Origin: Nonomuraea jabiensis
GTDB lineage: Bacteria; Actinomycetota; Actinomycetes; Streptosporangiales; Streptosporangiaceae
NCBI RefSeq assembly: GCF_014204795.1
Contig: NZ_JACHMB010000001.1
Coordinates: forward strand, 682,001 to 746,000
Reading direction: 5' to 3'
DNA: 64,000 bases
Shown here in pieces: positions 33,914 to 42,329 of the stretch; position 1 is the first letter of the stretch, and every line of letters begins with the position of its first letter. The notes beneath the pieces were generated by a model that did not search any database, was not told the origin of the DNA, and worked only from the letters and a program-made list of their open reading frames with translations. The position numbers and the translations under genes are program-made.

Positions 33914-34557
33914 ACGTGCGAGTAGACCACGATCGACACCGCGATGTACTGGACCAGGTACGCCGCGAGGGTGAAGGCGTGGAACACCTCGTGGAAGCCG
34001 AACCAGCGGGGCGACGGGTCCGGACGGCGCAGGCCGTACACGACGGCCCCGGCCGAGTAGAAGACGCCCCCGACGGCCACCAGCACGACGGCGACCACGC
34101 CCGCGCCCTCCAGCAGCTGCGGCATCACGAAGATCGCGGTCCAGCCCAGCGCCAGGTAGAGGACGGTGTAGAGCCAGCGCGGCGCGCCCATCCAGAACAC
34201 CCGGAACAGCACCCCGGCCAGCGCGCCGCCCCAGATCACGGAGAGCACCGCGATCCTCGCCACCCCGTCCAGCGCGAGCAGGGCGAAAGGCGTGTACGTG
34301 CCGGCGATGATCAGATAGATGTTGGCATGGTCGAACCTGCGCAGGAACTCCGCCAGTCGCGGCCCCATCGTGCCCCGATGGTAGGTCGCCGAGATCCCGA
34401 ACAGCAGACCGGACGTGATGGCATAGACGGCGGAGGCCATCCGCGCCTGCAAGGTCGGGCCGAGCGCCACGAGCACGAACCCCGCGACCAGCGTCACGGG
34501 CAGCGCCCCGGTGTGCAACCAGCCTCGCAGCCTGGGCTTGACGGTGATGGTCGTCAT
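33910..34557 (-). CDS. trhA: TrhA/hemolysin III family membrane protein
   Basis: 215 aa, seven membrane segments of the PAQR/hemolysin III type. Conserved features: SATYHRG after TM2, the FDHANIYLIIAGTYTPF block and HEVFHAFTLAAYLVQYIAV near the end, with the metal-binding Ser/His/Asp set. The bacterial role (membrane-energetics homeostasis) is known only in part. Start ATG 34557; a perfect 18-bp palindrome lies 3 bp upstream. Confidence 0.9.
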   Translation of the reverse strand: MTTITVKPRLRGWLHTGALPVTLVAGFVLVALGPTLQARMASAVYAITSGLLFGISATYHRGTMGPRLAEFLRRFDHANIYLIIAGTYTPFALLALDGVARIAVLSVIWGGALAGVLFRVFWMGAPRWLYTVLYLALGWTAIFVMPQLLEGAGVVAVVLVAVGGVFYSAGAVVYGLRRPDPSPRWFGFHEVFHAFTLAAYLVQYIAVSIVVYSHV

Positions 34558-34560
34558 GAA

Positions 34561-34578
34561 ACCTACGGTACCGTAGGT
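34561..34578 (-). promoter_or_regulatory. 18-bp perfect palindrome upstream of trhA
   Basis: ACCTACGGTACCGTAGGT, completely symmetric and ending 3 bp from the trhA start codon. It looks like a TetR-family operator and shares the core CGGTACCG with the first site upstream of the TetR gene at 10757. No regulator gene is adjacent. Confidence 0.7.
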
Positions 34579-34625
34579 TAGGGTCGCCTCACCTCCCTGG
34601 TGCGTGGGATACGGGCTTTCGCAGG

Positions 34626-36161
34626 TCAGAGGCCGTTGAAGAAGCGTGCGGCGATGGGGACGGCGGCCTGCCGGCCGGAGCCGCCGTGCCGTACGAAGAC
34701 GCAGAAGGCCAGGTCGTCCCGGTAGCCGATGAACCACGCGTGCGACAGCTCCTCGTCCGGCACCTCGGCCGTGCCCGTCTTGCCGGCCACGCCCTCCGGC
34801 AGCCCCATGTCGCTCGCCGTGCCGTGATCGACGACGGCGGCCATCATGTCCCTGAGCGAGGCCACGATCCCCTCCTCCATCCGCACGTCCTTGTGCGGAA
34901 TGCCGTCGATCCGGCGCACCTCCGCGTCCGACAGCAGCCGGGGCGAGCGCCAGGTGCCGCTCTGCACGGCGGCGGCCAGCGCGGCCATGCACAGCGGCGT
35001 GGCGACCACCTGGCCCTGGCCGATCGCGTCGAGGCCGAACATGTCGGGATCGTCGGTCTCCTGCATGGCGCCGCAGGTGCCGCCGATGCCGGTCGCGATC
35101 TGGCGGCCGAACCCCCACTCGTCCGCCGTCTCGCGCAGCTGGTCCGCGGTGAGCCTGGTGGTGGCCTGCTCGACGAACGTCGTGTTGCAGGAGTACGCGT
35201 AGGCGTCGGTGAAACTGATGAGCCCGCGGTCCACCTCGCCGTCGTTCTTGAAGGGCGCGTGGAACGGGATCGTGTACGTGCCCGGGCACCGGACCTCCGC
35301 CGCCGGGTCGAGCCCGCTCCCGAGCAGCGCCGCCGCCGTGATCGTCTTGAAGACCGACCCAGGGGGGAAGACGTCCCGGACCGCGCTGTAGTTGTTCTTG
35401 AGCCGGTCGGCCAGCGCCAGGATCTCGCCGGTGCTCGGCCGGATGACGACCATCGCGGAGTCGTCGACCCCGTCCAGCGCCCTGGCGGCCGCCGCCTGCA
35501 CGGGCCGCGACAGCGTGGTGCGCTCGACGTCCGCCTTGGGCCGGCGGGCCAGCAGCTGCCGGGCCGGCTGCCCCGGCACCTTCGACACCAGCTCCCAGCC
35601 GCGGGACGACGACGCGAACTCGGGTTTGAGCTGGTCGAGGTAGGCGTCGGCGTAACTGTCGTTCGGGATGCGCGCCCCCTCGCTGGTGACCAGCTCGGCC
35701 GCCGACGCGTCGACCTCGTCCAGCTCCAGCGTGCCGCCGTCCTTGAGCAGGGGGTGCAGCGTCTCGGGGGCCCACAGCACCTTCCAGGCCCGATCCCGCA
35801 CGCCGAGCCGCAACGTGCTGTCGAACGGCCACGCCCCGAGGTCGGCGAGCTGCCGCACCCCGGCGAACGGCACCTCGGCGGCCCCCTCCCCCGTGCTCCT
35901 CAACCGCCCCGGGGTCAGCCGGATGGACTCGATGTGGAGCTCCTCCGTCAGCCGGTGATGCCGGACGGCGAAGTCGGCCGGCGGCTGGTACACCAGGCGC
36001 GCCATGCGCGACACGTCACCCTTGCGCCAGGCGTCGAAGTAGTCGGCGGCGGTCTGGGAGGCGCTGCCCTTGACCCGGTTCGATGCCGCGACTGCGAACG
36101 CACCCGCCCCAACCACCGCGACAAGTGCGATAGCGAGCATAATCAGCCTTCTCCGTCGCAT
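34626..36161 (-). CDS. Penicillin-binding protein with MecA_N (NTF2-like) domain
   Basis: 511 aa. An N-terminal membrane anchor (LIMLAIALVAVVGAGAFAVA), an NTF2-like MecA_N domain (about 35-150), then a transpeptidase domain with SxxK (PPGSVFK, Ser near 267), SxN (YSCNTT near 324) and KTG (AGKTGTAE near 461). It cross-links peptidoglycan outside the membrane. The PBP-A/PBP2a-like layout is common in actinomycetes as a non-essential PBP. Divergent from the methyltransferase-fold gene at 36188. Confidence 0.93.
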   Translation of the reverse strand: MRRRRLIMLAIALVAVVGAGAFAVAASNRVKGSASQTAADYFDAWRKGDVSRMARLVYQPPADFAVRHHRLTEELHIESIRLTPGRLRSTGEGAAEVPFAGVRQLADLGAWPFDSTLRLGVRDRAWKVLWAPETLHPLLKDGGTLELDEVDASAAELVTSEGARIPNDSYADAYLDQLKPEFASSSRGWELVSKVPGQPARQLLARRPKADVERTTLSRPVQAAAARALDGVDDSAMVVIRPSTGEILALADRLKNNYSAVRDVFPPGSVFKTITAAALLGSGLDPAAEVRCPGTYTIPFHAPFKNDGEVDRGLISFTDAYAYSCNTTFVEQATTRLTADQLRETADEWGFGRQIATGIGGTCGAMQETDDPDMFGLDAIGQGQVVATPLCMAALAAAVQSGTWRSPRLLSDAEVRRIDGIPHKDVRMEEGIVASLRDMMAAVVDHGTASDMGLPEGVAGKTGTAEVPDEELSHAWFIGYRDDLAFCVFVRHGGSGRQAAVPIAARFFNGL

Positions 36162-36187
36162 ACGGTTTCTCCCAGGAGGGGATCAGC

Positions 36188-37033
36188 GTGGGACGTGGAC
36201 AGCGGGAACCGATGCCGGGCGTGTATCCGGTGACGTTCGGCGAGGTCGAGCTTCTCCGTGACCTGGACAGGCAGGACGGCTGGGTGCTGTCCAAAGATGG
36301 CGTACCTCAGTCGTATGTTGATCTTCAAGACCCGACATTTCTGGAATTTGAGTATGTACGACTCATGGCGGATGTGATCGACCTTTTGTCGGAAGGGCCG
36401 CTGAGCTGCGTACACGTGGGCGGCGGCGCCTGCACCATCCCCCGCTACGTCGCCGCCACCCGGCCCGGCTCCCGCCACATCGTCATCGAGCCGGACGGCC
36501 TCCTCGTCAACCTGGTACGCGAGCAGCTCGACCTGCGTTCGGTGCCCCGCCTGAAGGTCATCGTGGCCGGGGGCCGCGAGGGCACCGCCAAGGTCTGGGA
36601 CGAATCGGCGGACCTGGTGGTGCTGGACGCCTTCACGGGCGCGACGATGCCCGTCGAGCTGGCCACGGCCGAGTACATGGGGGACATCGCCAGGATCCTC
36701 CGCCCCGACGGGACCCTCCTGATCAACATCGCCGACGGCAAGGGCCTGGCCTTCGCCAAGCGCCTGCTCGCCACGGTGACCGGCACGTTCGGCCACGTGG
36801 CCCTGCTGGCGGAGCCGGGCATCATGCGCGGCCGCCGCTTCGGCAACCTCATCGTGGCCGCGTCCCGCACCGGCCTGCCGGTGGACCTCCTGACCCGGCG
36901 CGCGGCGGGCGGGCTGACGCAGGCGAGATGCGTGCACGGCGAGGCGCTGGCGAACTTCGTCGCCGGCGCCGCCCCCATCAAGGACGGCGACCCGGTCCTC
37001 GCCCCCGTTCCCCCGCCCGCCGTCTTCGGCTGA
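36188..37033 (+). CDS. Spermidine-synthase-fold protein
   Basis: 281 aa. It has a Rossmann methyltransferase-like core: CVHVGGGACTIPRYVAA (motif I), IVIEPDGLL (Glu/Asp of motif II) and ADLVVLDAFTGATMPVELAT. This is typical of actinomycete proteins called spermidine synthase-like or fused methyltransferases. The polyamine-binding acid residues are not clear, so the substrate is unknown. The GTG at 36188 is the likely start. Confidence 0.8.
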   Translation: MGRGQREPMPGVYPVTFGEVELLRDLDRQDGWVLSKDGVPQSYVDLQDPTFLEFEYVRLMADVIDLLSEGPLSCVHVGGGACTIPRYVAATRPGSRHIVIEPDGLLVNLVREQLDLRSVPRLKVIVAGGREGTAKVWDESADLVVLDAFTGATMPVELATAEYMGDIARILRPDGTLLINIADGKGLAFAKRLLATVTGTFGHVALLAEPGIMRGRRFGNLIVAASRTGLPVDLLTRRAAGGLTQARCVHGEALANFVAGAAPIKDGDPVLAPVPPPAVFG

Positions 37034-37078
37034 CCGGCCCGAACCTCCCGAGCCGAGACCTCTTCTCCGCACGCCCAA

Positions 37079-37094
37079 AAAGTGATATCACTTT
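37079..37094 (+). promoter_or_regulatory. 16-bp palindrome upstream of the SPFH operon
   Basis: AAAGTGATATCACTTT, perfectly symmetric, 37 bp upstream of the SPFH start and followed by GATAGC. It could be an operator for an operon-encoded or distant regulator (the second gene in this operon has an RHH fold). Confidence 0.7.
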
Positions 37095-37130
37095 GATAGC
37101 AGACAGAGTGGCCAGAAGAGGGGACGGGCG

Positions 37131-38069
37131 ATGACAGACACATCGTTCGAAGGGACCGTCGTGGACATGCCGGCGCCGCACACCAGCGAGCGCCCCGTCC
37201 GGGCGGCCAACGGATTCGTGCTGTTGGGGGTGGCTGTGGTGCTGATCCTGGGCGGGGTGGCGTTACTCGCGCTGGGGATCGTCATGCTCGCCGACGGAGC
37301 CGGGCAGTCCGGCGCGTGGCTGGTGGTGGCGGCCCCCCTCATAGTCCTGCTGGGCGCGACGCTGTGCTTCGGGCTCACCGCCGTGGCGCCGGGCGAGGCC
37401 AGGGTGGTGCAGCTGCTCGGCCGGTACGTCGGCACCCTGCGGACGCCGGGCTTCCAGTGGGTCAACCCGTTCACGGCGCGGCGGCGGGTGTCCACCAGGA
37501 TCCGCAACCACGAGACCGAGGTGACGAAGGTCAACGACGCGGACGGCAACCCGATCCAGATCGCGACCGTGGTGGTCTGGCAGGTTCAGGACACGGCGCA
37601 GGCGGTGTTCGAGGTGGATGACTTCGTGGAGTTCGTCGCCATCCAGGCGGAGACGGCGGTGCGGCACATCGCGGGCGTCTACCCGTACGACTCGCACGGC
37701 GAGCCGCGGCTGTCGCTGCGGGACAACGCCGACGAGATCAACGAGCGGCTGTCCGCGGAGATCGGCGCCAGGGTGGCCTCGGCCGGGGTGAAGGTCATCG
37801 AGTCGCGCATCGTCCACCTGGCGTACGCGCCGGAGATCGCCCACGCGATGCTCCGCCGCCAGCAGGCCGGCGCGGTGGTGGCGGCCAGGCAGCGGATCGT
37901 CGAGGGGGCGGTCGGCATGGTCGAGATGGCCCTGGCCAGGCTCGCCGAGCACGAGGTGGTGGAGCTGGACGAGGAGCGCAAGGCGGCCATGGTCAGCAAT
38001 CTCATGGTGGTGCTGGTCGGCGACCGCGACACCCAGCCGGTGGTCAACACCGGCACGCTCTACCAGTAA
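37131..38069 (+). CDS. SPFH/Band 7 membrane protein
   Basis: 312 aa. Two hydrophobic segments near the N-terminus (about 27-50 and 60-82) and the SPFH domain ([70 protein letters not shown]) followed by a helical region. Flotillin/stomatin-type proteins oligomerise in the membrane and organise microdomains. First gene of an operon with an RHH protein (5 bp gap) and a GPP34 protein. Confidence 0.92.
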   Translation: MTDTSFEGTVVDMPAPHTSERPVRAANGFVLLGVAVVLILGGVALLALGIVMLADGAGQSGAWLVVAAPLIVLLGATLCFGLTAVAPGEARVVQLLGRYVGTLRTPGFQWVNPFTARRRVSTRIRNHETEVTKVNDADGNPIQIATVVVWQVQDTAQAVFEVDDFVEFVAIQAETAVRHIAGVYPYDSHGEPRLSLRDNADEINERLSAEIGARVASAGVKVIESRIVHLAYAPEIAHAMLRRQQAGAVVAARQRIVEGAVGMVEMALARLAEHEVVELDEERKAAMVSNLMVVLVGDRDTQPVVNTGTLYQ

Positions 38070-38074
38070 TCGCC

Positions 38075-38335
38075 GTGGAGCGGAAGAAGATCCTGCTGCG
38101 GCTCGACCCGGTGGTCCACGACGCGCTGGCGAAGTGGGCCGCCGACGACCTGCGCAGCACGAACTCGCAGATCGAGTTCCTGCTGCGCAAGGCCCTCTCG
38201 GAGGCCGGTCGCCTGCCCGACAGCGTGGGGCGCATGCGCCCCCGCGGGCGCCCGCGCAAGGCCCCGGAGCCGGAAGAAGCCCTGGGAGAAGGGGAGACGG
38301 CGGATGCAACCGCGGACGACGACACAGCAGGGTGA
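38075..38335 (+). CDS. Arc/RHH-type small DNA-binding protein
   Basis: 86 aa from GTG 38075. The N-terminal 45 residues (KKILLRLDPVVHDALAKWA, DLRSTNSQIEFLLRKAL) fit a ribbon-helix-helix fold; the C-terminal half is a basic GRPRK hook followed by an acidic tail. RHH proteins bind DNA as dimers through the beta ribbon. Located between the SPFH and GPP34 genes; a candidate binder of the 16-bp palindrome upstream of the operon. Confidence 0.78.
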   Translation: MERKKILLRLDPVVHDALAKWAADDLRSTNSQIEFLLRKALSEAGRLPDSVGRMRPRGRPRKAPEPEEALGEGETADATADDDTAG

Positions 38336-38954
38336 GTCCCCGCCGAGGTCGGTTTTCCTGCTGGCCTTCGACCTCCGCAAGGAACGGCCGACCGACCGCC
38401 GCCGGCTGGGCTGCCTCCTGCGCGCGGCGGCGCTCGCCGAGCTCATGACGAGCGGCAGCCTGGCGGACGAGTCGGGCAAGGCGCGGGCGGTCACCGCCCC
38501 CGCCGCCCCCGGCCGGCTGCAGGCGGCCGTCTGGGAGCAGATCGCCGGCTCTCCGCCCCGGTCGTGGGGGAGCTGGATCCGCAAGGACCACGCGCAGGCG
38601 TATCGGCTGGTCCGCGACGAGCTGGAAGCCGCCCGGCTGGTCCGGGTGGAGCGCCGCCGGGTTCTGCTGTTCCCGGTCGAGCGGGTCACGCCGCGCAAGC
38701 CGTACCTCTCGCGCAGGCTCGCCGAGCACGTCGCCCGCGCGGTCCACGGCGGCCGGCCCCTCAGCCGGCTGAGCCCGGACATCCGCCTCCTGGCCGCGCT
38801 GGCGGCGGCGGCCCACCTCAAGACCGTCCTGCCCGGCCGGGAGTGGCGCCGCCGCCAGCACAGGGTGGAGCAGCTGTCGGCACCCATCGAGCCGATCACC
38901 ACGGCGCTGCGGAAAACCCTGCAGGCCGACGCGAGCGCCGGCGGTGGCGGGTGA
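38304..38954 (+). CDS. GPP34 (GOLPH3/Vps74-like) protein
   Basis: 216 aa. VFLLAFDLRKERPTDRRRLG and CLLRAAALAELMTSGSLADE match the start of the GPP34 family; HGGRPLSRLSPDIRLLAALA follows near the end. Eukaryotic members bind PI4P on Golgi membranes; many actinomycetes have such proteins of unknown role, possibly lipid binding. It overlaps the RHH gene by 32 bp. Associated with an SPFH protein, which also suggests a membrane role. Confidence 0.83.
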   Translation: MQPRTTTQQGESPPRSVFLLAFDLRKERPTDRRRLGCLLRAAALAELMTSGSLADESGKARAVTAPAAPGRLQAAVWEQIAGSPPRSWGSWIRKDHAQAYRLVRDELEAARLVRVERRRVLLFPVERVTPRKPYLSRRLAEHVARAVHGGRPLSRLSPDIRLLAALAAAAHLKTVLPGREWRRRQHRVEQLSAPIEPITTALRKTLQADASAGGGG

Positions 38955-38988
38955 GTGGCGCCTTATGGAAGTACGTAATAAAGTATGG

Positions 38989-39001
38989 CTTCATTATGAA
39001 G
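38989..39001 (+). promoter_or_regulatory. 13-bp palindrome over the marR start
   Basis: CTTCAT-T-ATGAAG spans the marR start codon. An autorepression site on the start codon is possible, and no ribosome-binding site precedes the ATG, so the mRNA may be leaderless. Confidence 0.45.
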
Positions 39002-39535
39002 TTAGAACATGATGACACCGGATTGCTCTACGACCCCGACGCCAGAGCCGCCATGCGCCGGCTCGCCGGCGACGACACCCTCACCTTCGAAGCCGCCGCC
39101 GCCGTCCGCACCGCCTTCCAGTCCATCGAGCGCATGCGCGCCCACGGCAGCGAGGGCCGCGGGCTCAGCTCCGGGGCGATGGACCTGCTGTTGCGGCTGA
39201 GCGACGCGGACGACGGCGGCGTCAGCATCGGAGAGCTGGCCCAGTCGGCGGGCGTGACGCCGAGGAACGCCACCGGCCTCGTCGACACCCTCGAGAAGGA
39301 CGGGCTCGCGCGGCGGGTCCCGGACCCGCGCGACCGGCGGTCGGTGCTGGCCCGGATCACCCCCGAGGGGCGGGCATGGATCGAGGCGTTCAGGAGGCCG
39401 TCGCAGCTCGCCATGGCGGCGATCTTCCGGGGGTTCTCCCCCGAGGAGCTGACGTCGCTGCGCCACCTGTGCCTGCGGCTGGCCGGCAACCAGCAGCGGC
39501 TGGCCGAGCACCTGGCCGCCCAGGAGGCCCGATGA
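38996..39535 (+). CDS. MarR-family regulator
   Basis: 179 aa winged-helix regulator: GLSSGAMDLLLRLSD, SIGELAQSAGVTPRNATGLV (recognition helix), DTLEKDGLARRVPDPRDRRS (wing DxRxxR motif) and a C-terminal dimer helix. The ATG at 38996 has no Shine-Dalgarno sequence. It overlaps the next gene by ATGA, so both are made together. Confidence 0.92.
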   Translation: MKLEHDDTGLLYDPDARAAMRRLAGDDTLTFEAAAAVRTAFQSIERMRAHGSEGRGLSSGAMDLLLRLSDADDGGVSIGELAQSAGVTPRNATGLVDTLEKDGLARRVPDPRDRRSVLARITPEGRAWIEAFRRPSQLAMAAIFRGFSPEELTSLRHLCLRLAGNQQRLAEHLAAQEAR

Positions 39536-39891
39536 GCGCGCGCGAGGTCGTCAGGGCCTATCACGACGCCCGGTTCCGGGGCGCGGTCGAGGAGGCGGCG
39601 GCGCTGGTCGGCGAGCCGTTCTCGTTCAGGAGCCCGTTCATCTCCTCCGCCGACCCGGCCGGGCACCTGGCGGGGCTGGAAGGCTTCCTGCGGGTGGTGA
39701 CGGAGGTGGAGATGATCAGCGAGCTGTACGGGGAGGCGGAGGCGACGCTGGTCTACGACGTGCACACGGCCACGCCGGCCGCGATCCAGCGCACGGCCGA
39801 GCACTTCCGGCTCCGCGACGGGAAGATCAGCTCGATCATGCTGATCTTCGACGCGGCCCCGTGGCAGCCGATGGCGGCCGCGATCAGGTGA
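39532..39891 (+). CDS. NTF2/SnoaL-like protein
   Basis: 119 aa. ARFRGAVEEAAALVGEPFSF and LRDGKISSIMLIFDAAPW fit the NTF2-like cone fold used by isomerases and polyketide cyclases. Coupled to the marR gene upstream; its end overlaps the convergent NTF2-like gene by 8 bp. Confidence 0.83.
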   Translation: MSAREVVRAYHDARFRGAVEEAAALVGEPFSFRSPFISSADPAGHLAGLEGFLRVVTEVEMISELYGEAEATLVYDVHTATPAAIQRTAEHFRLRDGKISSIMLIFDAAPWQPMAAAIR

Positions 39892-40213
39892 CCGGGACGG
39901 CGGCCGCCGTCTGGCGCCAGATCCTGCCGTCCCTGATGACCAGGGTGCCGTACGTGGTGACGCGGTTCCCGGCGATCGTCATCAGGGCGTTGTAGAAGAT
40001 CACGTCGTCGGTCGTCCGCACCGAGACGACCTCGTCCACCTTGGGCTCCGCCGAGAGGTACGCCGTGAACAGGTCCCTGATCTCGGCGGGGCCCCTTGCG
40101 ACGCGGTCGAAGCGGACGACCGTGGCGTCGTCGTGATACTGGCCCAGCAGCGCCTCCAGGTCACGGTCGGCGATGGCGGCCAGCTGGCGGTCGAACAGGT
40201 CCTTGGCGGTCAT
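39884..40213 (-). CDS. NTF2/SnoaL-like protein
   Basis: 109 aa: MTAKDLFDRQLAAIADRDLE, LLGQYHDDATVVRFDRVARG and TYGTLVIRDGRIWR, the usual pattern of a nuclear-transport-factor-2-like domain. It follows LtrA through a 15-codon mini-ORF, with ATGA overlaps at both joints, so it is translationally chained to LtrA. Confidence 0.85.
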   Translation of the reverse strand: MTAKDLFDRQLAAIADRDLEALLGQYHDDATVVRFDRVARGPAEIRDLFTAYLSAEPKVDEVVSVRTTDDVIFYNALMTIAGNRVTTYGTLVIRDGRIWRQTAAAVPVT

Positions 40214-40284
40214 GCGGCACCTTCCGGCTGCGGGCGGAACAGGTCCTCGGGGGTCATGCGGCGCCCTCCGGCCGCGGGCGGAAC
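40193..40284 (-). repeat. 44-bp tandem duplication at the ltrA/NTF2 joint
   Basis: Copy A (40193-40236) and copy B (40237-40280) match at 39 of 44 positions, and a third partial copy starts at 40281 (gaacaggtcgt). Each copy contains the stop/start ATGA and the codons for EDLFRPxPEGAA-like residues. The duplication created the mini-ORF at 40257-40210. Confidence 0.85.
40210..40257 (-). CDS. 15-codon coupling mini-ORF
   Basis: Encodes MTPEDLFRPQPEGAA. Its ATG overlaps the ltrA stop and its TGA overlaps the NTF2-like ATG (both ATGA). Its sequence copies the end of LtrA (DLFRPRPEGAA) and the start of the NTF2 gene. It is probably a by-product of the 44-bp duplication that preserves coupled translation. 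Confidence 0.5.
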   Translation of the reverse strand: MTPEDLFRPQPEGAA

Positions 40285-41339
40285 AGGTCGTACGCCACCT
40301 GCGCCGCCGCGTACAGGATGATCAGGGGCAGCGCGGCGGCCACGGGAAGCGCCGAGGTGGCCAGCGTGAGCGCCGCCGCGCCGAGGCGGATGGCGCCCGC
40401 CCGCCGGTCGGACGAGCACAGGTGTTGCAGGCCGAGCACGGCGAGCACCACGGCGGCGGGCAGCCCGACGGACCAGCTCGACGAGGACGGGTGCATGATC
40501 GCGTGTTCGATCCCGATCCCGAACGCTACCAGCCCCAGCGAAAGCGGCAGATGCGAGTAGACCCACACCTGTCCGGCCAGCCGGGTACGCAGCACGACGG
40601 ACTCGTCGATGTGGCCGAAGTACAGCCACCAGAAGCCCATCGCGATCGCCACCCCGGCCAGGGCGATCAGCAGCGTGCCCGGCGTCACGTCGTGGCCCTT
40701 CAGCCCGAGCACGACCGCCGCCACGACCTCGCCCAGGACGATCACCACGAACAGGCCGAAGCGCTCCGGCAGGTGCTCGGTCTGCGGCGGCAGCTTGCCC
40801 TGGGCTCCCCTGGTCAGCAGGGGCGTGACGAGGTCGATCGCCAGGGCGACGGCCCAGAACGCGTAGCGCTGGGGCGGGTCGACGGCGAGCGAGGCCAGCC
40901 AGATGAGCACCGCGACCGTGAACCCGACGGCGTAGCGGGTCGTCAGGGGCCTGGCCTCGGGCACGTGGCGACCGGCCCGGACATAGGCCACGATGAGCAG
41001 CACTCTGACCACCGCATACGCGATGGCGAAAAGTCCGGAACGCTGGTCGATGTCGCTCACGCTCGCCGCCATGGCCGCCACGGCCAGGATCTGCGGCAGC
41101 GCGAGCAACCGGTGGCTGACGTCGTCGGTGTCGAACCTGTTGGCGTAGAAGACGTAGCCCAGCCAGGCCCACCAGATCGGTACGAACAGGCCCACGAACG
41201 CCGGCAGGCTCGTGGGGAGCACATCGGCCAGTTCGGCGACGGCCACGACGAAGACGAGGTCGTACAGGAGCTCCAGCCAGGTCGCCCTGCGGTGCGCGGC
41301 TTCGAACAGCCGTAATCTAGGTGGCTGCCACTGGGTCAC
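40254..41339 (-). CDS. ltrA: LtrA-family membrane protein
   Basis: 361 aa, about ten membrane segments. The signature RRATWLELLYDLVFVVAVAE near the N-terminus and later FGLFVVIVLGEVVAAVVLG are typical of low temperature requirement protein A, whose molecular role is unknown. A TAATT/AATTA inverted repeat (41359-41372) lies 20 bp upstream. It is followed by the duplicated coupling segment. Confidence 0.9.
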   Translation of the reverse strand: MTQWQPPRLRLFEAAHRRATWLELLYDLVFVVAVAELADVLPTSLPAFVGLFVPIWWAWLGYVFYANRFDTDDVSHRLLALPQILAVAAMAASVSDIDQRSGLFAIAYAVVRVLLIVAYVRAGRHVPEARPLTTRYAVGFTVAVLIWLASLAVDPPQRYAFWAVALAIDLVTPLLTRGAQGKLPPQTEHLPERFGLFVVIVLGEVVAAVVLGLKGHDVTPGTLLIALAGVAIAMGFWWLYFGHIDESVVLRTRLAGQVWVYSHLPLSLGLVAFGIGIEHAIMHPSSSSWSVGLPAAVVLAVLGLQHLCSSDRRAGAIRLGAAALTLATSALPVAAALPLIILYAAAQVAYDLFRPRPEGAA

Positions 41340-41391
41340 AACTACACCTTCCGCTATGTAATTGTGTAATTATGCCTGTGGCTGGGCGCGG

Positions 41392-41964
41392 TTACGACAC
41401 CTTTTTCAGGGTCAGGCAGGCCACGCGGTCGCCCGCCGTACCCACCTCCGGGCCCGAGGTCTTGGTGGCCTTGGCGTGGATGACGAGCGAGCCGGGCAGC
41501 TTGGCCGGGTCGAGGACCCAGTCGTTGCGGGCGGACGAGCGGCCCGCGCCCTCCGCGTTGGTGGTGAAGTCGAGCCAGACCTCGCTGGCCGGGCTGATCT
41601 CGCCGGCCTTGTGCTGGTAGTGCGGCCCCGCCTCGTCGGGCTTCTTCCCGCAGGGCTTGACGTGCAGGTGGGCGCCGTAGCGGCGGTTGGGGAGCAGGCC
41701 CTCGACGACGAGGCTGGTGCGGGTCTGGCCGGCGGCCGACTCGACGTGGGCGCTGCCCTGGGCCCCCTTCGGGACCAGCTTGCGGTCGTAGACGATGGCG
41801 GCGGTGTCGGAGGCGGTGAACTCCCCCTCGCCGGACAGCCTGATCGCCGCGCTCGTGGCCCCCTCGCTGGGGCCCTCGCTGGGCCCCATGGCCTGCTGGA
41901 GCGGGGCGGGCGGGCCCGCGCAGGAGGCGGTGAGCATGATGAACAGGAGTGCGGGCACGCGCAT
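41392..41964 (-). CDS. Cu/Zn SOD-family lipoprotein
   Basis: 190 aa from ATG 41964, which follows GGAGGG. Signal peptide with lipobox LTASC. The SOD-like beta barrel keeps GAHLHVKPCG (HxH copper ligands), GPHYQHK and SLVIHAKAT (last copper His), plus the disulphide Cys. The usual zinc loop (HxGDL) is replaced by SEVWLDF, so a complete Cu/Zn site is doubtful. Surface-attached antioxidant or copper-binding role likely. Confidence 0.83.
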   Translation of the reverse strand: MRVPALLFIMLTASCAGPPAPLQQAMGPSEGPSEGATSAAIRLSGEGEFTASDTAAIVYDRKLVPKGAQGSAHVESAAGQTRTSLVVEGLLPNRRYGAHLHVKPCGKKPDEAGPHYQHKAGEISPASEVWLDFTTNAEGAGRSSARNDWVLDPAKLPGSLVIHAKATKTSGPEVGTAGDRVACLTLKKVS

Positions 41965-42059
41965 GAGACCCTCCATGGTTCGAGCCCCTTCGGCAGGAGG
42001 GCTCCGGGAGGGCACCCACTCTAACGAGTAACCGAGCCGCTACGGTGGGTATTCGGCGG

Positions 42060-42320
42060 TCAGGCGCCGTGTTTTGCCGCGATGTCGTCGATGACGGCCG
42101 CCAGGGTGAAGTCGAGGTCGGTGAGCCCGCCCGCGTCGTGGGTGGTGAGGACCAGGTGGAGCGTACGCCAGCGGATGTCGATGTCGGGGTGGTGGTTGAG
42201 CTCCTCGGCCTTCACCGCGATCTCGTCGACGATGCGGATGGCCGTGGGGAAGTCGGGCGCCTCGATCGTGCGCCGGATCTCGTCGCCCTCGCGCCGCCAT
42301 TCGGGCAGGTTCTCGCTCAT
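42060..42320 (-). CDS. 4a-hydroxytetrahydrobiopterin dehydratase (PCD)
   Basis: 86 aa. The PCD motif AEELNHHPDIDIRW carries the active-site His pair, and LTTHDAGGLTDLDF completes the fold. It recycles pterin cofactor or acts as a small pterin dehydratase in other pathways. Start ATG 42320. Located 9 bp upstream of nothing on its strand; the ABC permease ends just beyond its start. Confidence 0.93.
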   Translation of the reverse strand: MSENLPEWRREGDEIRRTIEAPDFPTAIRIVDEIAVKAEELNHHPDIDIRWRTLHLVLTTHDAGGLTDLDFTLAAVIDDIAAKHGA

Positions 42321-42329
42321 GGTGCCACG

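Noticed and set aside
40210..40257. Mini-ORF as a regulatory peptide
   Set aside because: Its sequence is just a copy of the LtrA end and NTF2 start made by the 44-bp duplication.
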